From Streptomyces kaniharaensis (lineage in GTDB: Bacteria; Actinomycetota; Actinomycetes; Streptomycetales; Streptomycetaceae), in contig NZ_WBOF01000001.1 of assembly GCF_009569385.1 (NCBI RefSeq), positions 5,123,501 through 5,187,500 on the forward strand: 64,000 bases of DNA, in the 5' to 3' direction. Position numbers and translations under genes: made by a program. Position 1 is the stretch's first letter; every line of letters begins with the position of its first letter. The notes beneath the pieces are model-generated. The model saw only the letters and a list, made by a program, of their open reading frames with translations. It ran no database searches and was not told where the DNA came from. Below, piece by piece: positions 59,759 through 64,000 of the stretch.

Positions 59759-60744
59759 GTCCGCAGCTTCCGGCCGACTGCGTACCACCCGCGCCCGTCG
59801 AGGAGTTGAGCGTCCGCTCGGCCGACGGGGTGCGCCTGCACGTCGAGATCCACGGGCAACCCGGCGCACCGACCGTCGTGCTCGCCCACGGCTGGACGTG
59901 CTCAACCGCTTTCTGGGCTCCGGTGATTCGCGAACTCGCCGACCGCTACCTGGTGGTGGCCTACGACCAGCGCGGCCACGGGCATAGCGAGATCCCGCCG
60001 AGCAGGGCCCGCTACTCCACCCGGGCGCTCGCCGAGGACCTGTCCGCCGTGCTCGCCCGGACCGTTCCGGCGGGCGAGAAAGCCGTCCTGGCCGGCCACA
60101 GCATGGGCGGGATGACCATCATGGCCGCCGGCGGACGCCCCGAGATCGCCGAACGGACCGCCGCCGCCGTTCTCATCTCCACCGGCGCCGGGCGCCTGGT
60201 GGAGGAACTCGCCGTGGTTCCGGAGGCGGTGCGCTCCGCAGGGCTGCGCCGCTTCCTGCACCGGCGGCTGCTGCACTCCCGGATGCCCCTCGGGCGGGTG
60301 TCGGCGGTCAGCCGCGCTGCGCTCAAGTACGCCACCATGGGCCCGGATTCGCCCGCCGGACGGGTGGAGGCGACGGCCCGGATCGTCCACGCATGCCCGA
60401 CCAGCGTCCGCGCGCGCTGGGCGAGCGTCCTCGGGCGGCTGGACGTCCATGCCGGGCTCGCCCGGCTCGCCGCTCCCACCGCCGTGATCGCGGGCACCGC
60501 GGACCGGCTGACCCCGCTGGTGCACGCCCACCGCATCGTCGCCGAACTCGCTGATCCTCAGGGGCTGTTGCTGCTTCCCGGGGTCGGCCACATGGCGCCG
60601 CTGGAGCGGCCCGTCGAGGTCGCCGCCGAGATCCACCGGCTGGCCGCCGCGCACCTGAGCGCCGATCCTGCCGCTGTCCGCGCCCCCGCCCCCGCCCCCG
60701 CCCCTGCCTCCGCTTCCGCTTCCGAGAGGACCGTCGTCGCATGA
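59755..60744 (+). CDS. Alpha/beta hydrolase
   Basis: This protein of 329 residues has oxyanion-hole HGWTCSTAFW, the nucleophile elbow VLAGHSMGGMTIM (Ser), an Asp in IAGTADRLTPLVHA and the catalytic His in LLPGVGHMAPLERP. It would hydrolyse an ester, plausibly one made by the Baeyer-Villiger enzyme upstream, with which it overlaps by ATGA. The last 30 residues are an Ala/Pro/Ser repeat (APAPAPAPASASASERTVVA) encoded by a simple DNA repeat. Confidence 0.9.
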   Translation: MSPQLPADCVPPAPVEELSVRSADGVRLHVEIHGQPGAPTVVLAHGWTCSTAFWAPVIRELADRYLVVAYDQRGHGHSEIPPSRARYSTRALAEDLSAVLARTVPAGEKAVLAGHSMGGMTIMAAGGRPEIAERTAAAVLISTGAGRLVEELAVVPEAVRSAGLRRFLHRRLLHSRMPLGRVSAVSRAALKYATMGPDSPAGRVEATARIVHACPTSVRARWASVLGRLDVHAGLARLAAPTAVIAGTADRLTPLVHAHRIVAELADPQGLLLLPGVGHMAPLERPVEVAAEIHRLAAAHLSADPAAVRAPAPAPAPASASASERTVVA

Positions 60745-61646
60745 ACGCCATTCCGTCGCTGTCCGAGCAGGTCGTCGTTGTCACGGGGGCCGCCCGCGGG
60801 ATCGGCGCGTCCCTCGCGCGCAAGCTCGCCCGGGGTGGGGCCAAGGTCGCGCTGCTCGGGCTGGAACCGGCCGAACTCAAGGACGTCGCAGCCCAGTGCG
60901 GCCCGTCCGCGACCACCTGGGAGGTGGACGTCACGGACCTCGACGCGCTCACCAACGCCGCCCGCCGGATCCAGGAGCACTACGGCCGGATCGACACCGT
61001 GGTCGCCAACGCCGGGATCGCCATCGGCGGACCGCTGACGGACAGCGACCACCGGGCGTTCAGCCGGGTGATCGAGGTCAACCTGCTCGGCAGCGTGGCC
61101 ACCGCGCGGGCGTTCCTGCCCGCCCTCACGGAAAGCCGCGGTTACCTGCTCCAGATCGCCTCGCTGGCCGCACTGACGCCCGCGCCGTTGATGAGCGCGT
61201 ACTGCGCGAGCAAGTCCGGGGTGGAGGCCTTCGCCCACTCCCTCCGCGCGGAGGTCGCGCACCAGGGGGTCAAGGTCGGGGTGGGCTACCTGAGCTGGAC
61301 CGACACCGACATGGTGCGCGGCGCGGACGAGGACACCGTCCTCAAGCAGATGCGCAGCCGCCTGCCGTGGCCCGCCAACAAGACGTACCCGCTGGAGCCG
61401 GCCGTGGACCGGATCGTGGCCGGCATCGCCCGCCGGTCCGTCCACGTCTACGCCCAGCCTTGGCTGCGCGGCATGCAGCCGGTCCGCTGGCTGCTGCCGA
61501 GCCTGATCGCGGTGGTCGGTTCCCGTGACGTCGCCAGGATCGCCCCGCAGCTCGCCGCCACCGCTGCCTCCCGCCTCCGTGCGGTCGGCGCCGGTGGAGC
61601 GGCGGACACGGCGGCGCGCGGCAGCGGGGCGCGGGCCGACGGGTGA
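60741..61646 (+). CDS. Short-chain dehydrogenase/reductase (SadH-like)
   Basis: This protein of 301 residues has the cofactor motif VVVTGAARGIGASLARKLAR, NAG in VVANAGIAIGG, the catalytic Ser in LLQIASLAALTPAPLMSAYC with Tyr in SAYCASKSG. The C-terminal extension of about 70 residues is hydrophobic (RWLLPSLIAVVG). It would interconvert an alcohol and ketone, supplying or consuming the substrate of the monooxygenase in the same operon. ATG 60741 overlaps the hydrolase stop. Confidence 0.93.
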   Translation: MNAIPSLSEQVVVVTGAARGIGASLARKLARGGAKVALLGLEPAELKDVAAQCGPSATTWEVDVTDLDALTNAARRIQEHYGRIDTVVANAGIAIGGPLTDSDHRAFSRVIEVNLLGSVATARAFLPALTESRGYLLQIASLAALTPAPLMSAYCASKSGVEAFAHSLRAEVAHQGVKVGVGYLSWTDTDMVRGADEDTVLKQMRSRLPWPANKTYPLEPAVDRIVAGIARRSVHVYAQPWLRGMQPVRWLLPSLIAVVGSRDVARIAPQLAATAASRLRAVGAGGAADTAARGSGARADG

Positions 61647-61735
61647 CGACGGACGGGTAACAGCTGACAGATAACAGATTTCGAAATCTGTTATCTGTCA
61701 GCTGTCATCCGTCGGCTGTTCCCCGTCACCCGCCC
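61644..61735. repeat. Heptamer palindrome, copy 8
   Basis: A perfect loopless 46-nt palindrome spans 61660-61705; its left half begins ACAGCTGACAGATAACAGAT. The copy begins on the TGA of the SDR gene (TGACGACGGACGGGTAACAG) and ends next to the convergent regulator gene. It is the longest perfect copy. Confidence 0.95.
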
Positions 61736-61739
61736 GCGG

Positions 61740-63092
61740 TTACTCGAGCAGTTCCTCCGGCGAGCTCCGCGCGATTCGCGCGAGCGTCTCCAGGGCGCGG
61801 GTCAGGTCGGGAAGCGGTGGCGAGGCGAGCCCGACCCGGACGGCCGACGGGGATACCCTCGGGTCGACGGCGAAGGCTGCGGCGGGCGTGATGGCGATGC
61901 TCTCGCGCGCCGCAGCCGCGACGAAGGTCTCCGCCCGCCAGGCCGCCGGCAGCTCCCACCAGACGTAGTACGAGCACGGGTCCGACCGCACCTGTTGCCC
62001 GGCCAGCAGCTTCCGGGCGAGCAGCTGACGCTCCGTGGCATCCGCACGCTTCGCCGCCTCCACCGCCGCGACCGCGCCGTCCCCGATCCAGCGCACGACC
62101 GCCTCCAGTGCGAACCCACTGGGCGCCCAGCCGCCGGATCGCAGCGCGGCGGCCATGCGATCGCGCAAGGCGGCCGGAACGACGGCGAACCCGGTGCTCA
62201 GGCCAGGGGCGAGGCGCTTGGAGACGCTGTCGACCAGGATGGTCCGCTCCGGCACGAGAGCCGCGAGCGGCGCGAGGTCGGGCCGCAGGAACGACCAGAT
62301 CGCGTCCTCGACGACGGGCAGGTCGAGCCTGCGCAACTCGTCCGCGAGCGCCGCCCGGCGCTCGGCCGGAAGGCTGCCGCCGAGCGGGTTCTGCAGCCGC
62401 GGCTGGAGGTAGACGGCGCTGAGCGGAGCGGACCGGTGCACGGCCGCGAGGGCATCGGGCAGAAGGCCGGACTCGTCCATGGGCAGTGGCACGAGCGCGA
62501 TACCCAGACGCTGCGCGACGGCTCTGACCACCGGATAGGTGAGCGCCTCGACGCCGAGGCGCCCGCCGGGCGGTACGAGCGCGGCGAGCGCCCCGGCGAT
62601 GGCCTGCCGACCGCTCCCCGCGAACAGCACGTCCTCCCGGGAGACCTGCCACGAGGACGCGCCGCCCGGCCCGGACGCCAGCTCCGCGAAGGCGCGCCGG
62701 GCCGCTGCCGTCCCGGCCGCGCCCACCGGGCGCAGCGCGGCACCCAGTGCGTCTGCCCGCAACAGCGGCGTCAGCCCGGCGGCGAGGAGCGCGGACTGCT
62801 CGGGGACGACGGGGTAGTTGAGCTCCAGGTCGATGGGCGTACCGGCGGGCTCGGCGAGCGGTACGTGAGGGCCGGGCGGCCGCCGGTCGGCTCGGACGAA
62901 GGTCCCGCGCCCGACCTCGCCGGTGGTGAGCCCGCGCCGGACCAGTTCCCGGTAGACGCGTCCCGCCGTCGAGGCGGCGATGCCCCTGCTGCGGGCGAAG
63001 GCGCGCTGGGTGGGGAGCTGTTCGCCGGGTCGCAGCCGCCCCTCGGTGATGGCGGTGGCGATCTCGTCGGCGATCAGCCGGTAGTCGTCCAT
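61740..63092 (-). CDS. MocR/GntR-family aminotransferase-like regulator
   Basis: This protein of 450 residues has a GntR helix-turn-helix (EQLPTQRAFARSRGIAASTA then GRVYRELVRRG) followed by a class I aminotransferase-like domain. The PLP Lys is in ILVDSVSKRLAPGLSTGFAV. MocR regulators use PLP or an amino acid as effector and often control a neighbouring transport or metabolic gene. It is divergent from a LysE-type exporter, which is the probable target. A palindrome in the shared gap could be the operator. Confidence 0.94.
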   Translation of the reverse strand: MDDYRLIADEIATAITEGRLRPGEQLPTQRAFARSRGIAASTAGRVYRELVRRGLTTGEVGRGTFVRADRRPPGPHVPLAEPAGTPIDLELNYPVVPEQSALLAAGLTPLLRADALGAALRPVGAAGTAAARRAFAELASGPGGASSWQVSREDVLFAGSGRQAIAGALAALVPPGGRLGVEALTYPVVRAVAQRLGIALVPLPMDESGLLPDALAAVHRSAPLSAVYLQPRLQNPLGGSLPAERRAALADELRRLDLPVVEDAIWSFLRPDLAPLAALVPERTILVDSVSKRLAPGLSTGFAVVPAALRDRMAAALRSGGWAPSGFALEAVVRWIGDGAVAAVEAAKRADATERQLLARKLLAGQQVRSDPCSYYVWWELPAAWRAETFVAAAARESIAITPAAAFAVDPRVSPSAVRVGLASPPLPDLTRALETLARIARSSPEELLE

Positions 63093-63162
63093 CGGCGGGC
63101 CCTCCGGGGTGGGGTCGCGGGAGTCGGCAAGCGTCGGCAGGACTCGGTGGGGTTGCCGCAGA

Positions 63163-63177
63163 TTGCACCGAGTGCAA
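63163..63177. promoter_or_regulatory. Palindrome TTGCAC-CGA-GTGCAA (candidate MocR site)
   Basis: Six-base perfect arms with a 3-nt centre lie 71 nt upstream of the MocR start and 45 nt upstream of lysE. A related ATTGCATTGAG follows at 63185. Direct binding is an inference. Confidence 0.5.
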
Positions 63178-63221
63178 AGCCATCATTGCATTGAGATCGG
63201 CCCGCACCCTAGCCTCCTCGC

Positions 63222-63884
63222 ATGAACGCGCTCACCTCCGTCGTCGACGTGCACGCCATGCTCGGAATCGCCGCCGTGGCGCTGGGCATGGTGCTCACGC
63301 CGGGGCCCAACATGATCTACCTGGTCTCGCGCTCGATCGCCCAGGGGCGCCGCGCCGGAATGCTGTCGCTGGTCGGGGTCGCGACCGGCTTCCTGGTGTA
63401 CCTCGGCGCCGTGACGGTGGGGGTCGCCGCGGTGTTCACGGTGGTACCGGTGCTATACACCGCGATCAAGCTCGCCGGCGCAGGCTACCTGCTCTGGCTG
63501 GCCTGGAAGGCCGTCAAGCCGGGCGGTGCGGCGGTGTTCGCTCCGCAGCAGCTGCCGCCGGACCCACCGCGCAAGCTGTTCGTGATGGGCTTCCTGACCT
63601 GCCTGCTCAACCCCAAGATCGCCATCATGTACCTGTCCCTGCTGCCGCAGTTCGTGAACCCGGAGCGCGGTCACGTCGCGGCGCAGAGCCTGCTGCTGGG
63701 CCTGACCCAGATCGCGGTGGCGGTGAGCATGAACGGGCTGATCGCGATGAGCGCGGGCAGCATCGCCTCCTTCCTCAACCGCCGCCCCGCCTGGCTCCGG
63801 ATCCAGCGCTACGCGATGGGCACGGTCCTCGGGGGCCTCGCCCTCCACATCGCGGCCGACCGCGCCAAGGCCGTCGCGGTCTGA
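63222..63884 (+). CDS. LysE/RhtB-family exporter
   Basis: This membrane protein of 220 residues has six hydrophobic segments and the family start LGMVLTPGPNMIYLVSRSIA followed by QGRRAGMLSLVGVATGF. The loop FVMGFLTCLLNPKIAIMYLS is also characteristic. Such proteins export amino acids such as homoserine, threonine or lysine. The divergent MocR regulator probably senses its substrate. ATG 63222 follows CCTCCTCGC, so the ribosome site is weak. Confidence 0.93.
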   Translation: MNALTSVVDVHAMLGIAAVALGMVLTPGPNMIYLVSRSIAQGRRAGMLSLVGVATGFLVYLGAVTVGVAAVFTVVPVLYTAIKLAGAGYLLWLAWKAVKPGGAAVFAPQQLPPDPPRKLFVMGFLTCLLNPKIAIMYLSLLPQFVNPERGHVAAQSLLLGLTQIAVAVSMNGLIAMSAGSIASFLNRRPAWLRIQRYAMGTVLGGLALHIAADRAKAVAV

Positions 63885-63958
63885 GCATCCGCACTCCGCC
63901 GAGCAGGGTGTCGCATTCGGTGTGGGCGTGGTCGCGGCGAGTCGGTACGGTCGGGGGT

Positions 63959-64000
63959 ATGACCACAGCCTTGATCACCGGCGCTACCGCCGGTATTGGA
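63959..64000 (+). CDS. Short-chain dehydrogenase/reductase, first 14 codons
   Basis: The window ends 14 codons into this gene. The visible sequence MTTALITGATAGIG is the classical TGxxxGIG nucleotide-binding start of an SDR. A GGGGG element lies just upstream of the ATG. Nothing more can be said about its function. Confidence 0.75.
   Translation, partial: MTTALITGATAGIG

Noticed and set aside
5674..61735. Heptamer palindromes as a CRISPR array
   Set aside because: The copies are far apart, palindromic and variable, without regularly spaced unique spacers or cas genes.

Overview
The window is very GC-rich DNA (roughly 70 percent or more by eye). Genes are closely packed, often with 4-nt ATGA or GTGA overlaps, GTG and TTG starts are common, and the protein repertoire is typical of actinomycetes (F420-type oxidoreductase, FAD Baeyer-Villiger-type monooxygenase, PaaABCDE, SpoB-type sensor kinase, DmdR/IdeR iron boxes). 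A Streptomycetaceae chromosome (Streptomyces or Kitasatospora) is the best guess. No rRNA, tRNA, phage, transposase or CRISPR array was seen.

Layout. 1-5.7 kb: the end of a membrane protein gene, then a pyrimidine/hydantoin catabolic operon (nitrilase-family amidohydrolase, dihydropyrimidinase, flavin oxidoreductase, NCS1 permease) behind a cluster of TCTAC/GTAGA inverted repeats. 5.8-12.2 kb: single genes (glycosyltransferase, GlsB/YeaQ membrane protein, ADP-ribosylglycohydrolase, TetR, orphan NarL-type regulator, M20 peptidase with a coupled small ORF). 12.4-16.4 kb: paaABCDE for phenylacetyl-CoA epoxidation, with an apparent +1 frameshift near the end of paaE. 16.4-20.4 kb: flavoprotein, YbjQ protein, two unknown proteins, PTH2-type hydrolase. 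20.7-23.7 kb: molybdate transporter modABC. 24.1-30.5 kb: Rnl5-type RNA ligase, cytochrome P450, MHYT sensor, secreted cysteine protein, ECF sigma factor, unknown protein. 30.7-34.9 kb: C4-dicarboxylate transporter divergent from its probable two-component system.

35.0-50.6 kb is the most notable locus: a siderophore island under three iron boxes. Two genes on the + strand (diaminobutyrate aminotransferase and diaminobutyrate decarboxylase) face a long - strand operon. That operon encodes an FecCD/FecE/binding-protein importer and then five overlapping genes in the order ATP-grasp, NIS synthetase, MFS exporter, NIS synthetase, type III PLP decarboxylase. This is the same order as pvsABCDE of vibrioferrin biosynthesis. 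An FhuF-like reductase is divergent. With no N-hydroxylase or acyltransferase present, a citrate/carboxylate siderophore, possibly containing 1,3-diaminopropane, is predicted.

50.6-64 kb: VOC protein, DUF6191-like protein, dienelactone hydrolase, Ser/Thr kinase with a beta-trefoil-like sensor tail, M4 metalloprotease, a MerR regulator divergent from a mymA-like operon (monooxygenase, hydrolase, SDR), a MocR regulator divergent from a LysE exporter, and the start of an SDR gene.

Running through the window are eight copies of an AT-rich palindrome built from tandem heptamers (variants of TGACAGA/TAACAGA). Seven lie at gene 3' ends. The arms of a copy often differ by whole heptamers, and three consecutive units close all three reading frames. 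Other short tandem repeats of 7, 12, 14-15 and 16 nt occur at stop codons or inside a gene. This is the main structural observation not explained by ordinary gene annotation.
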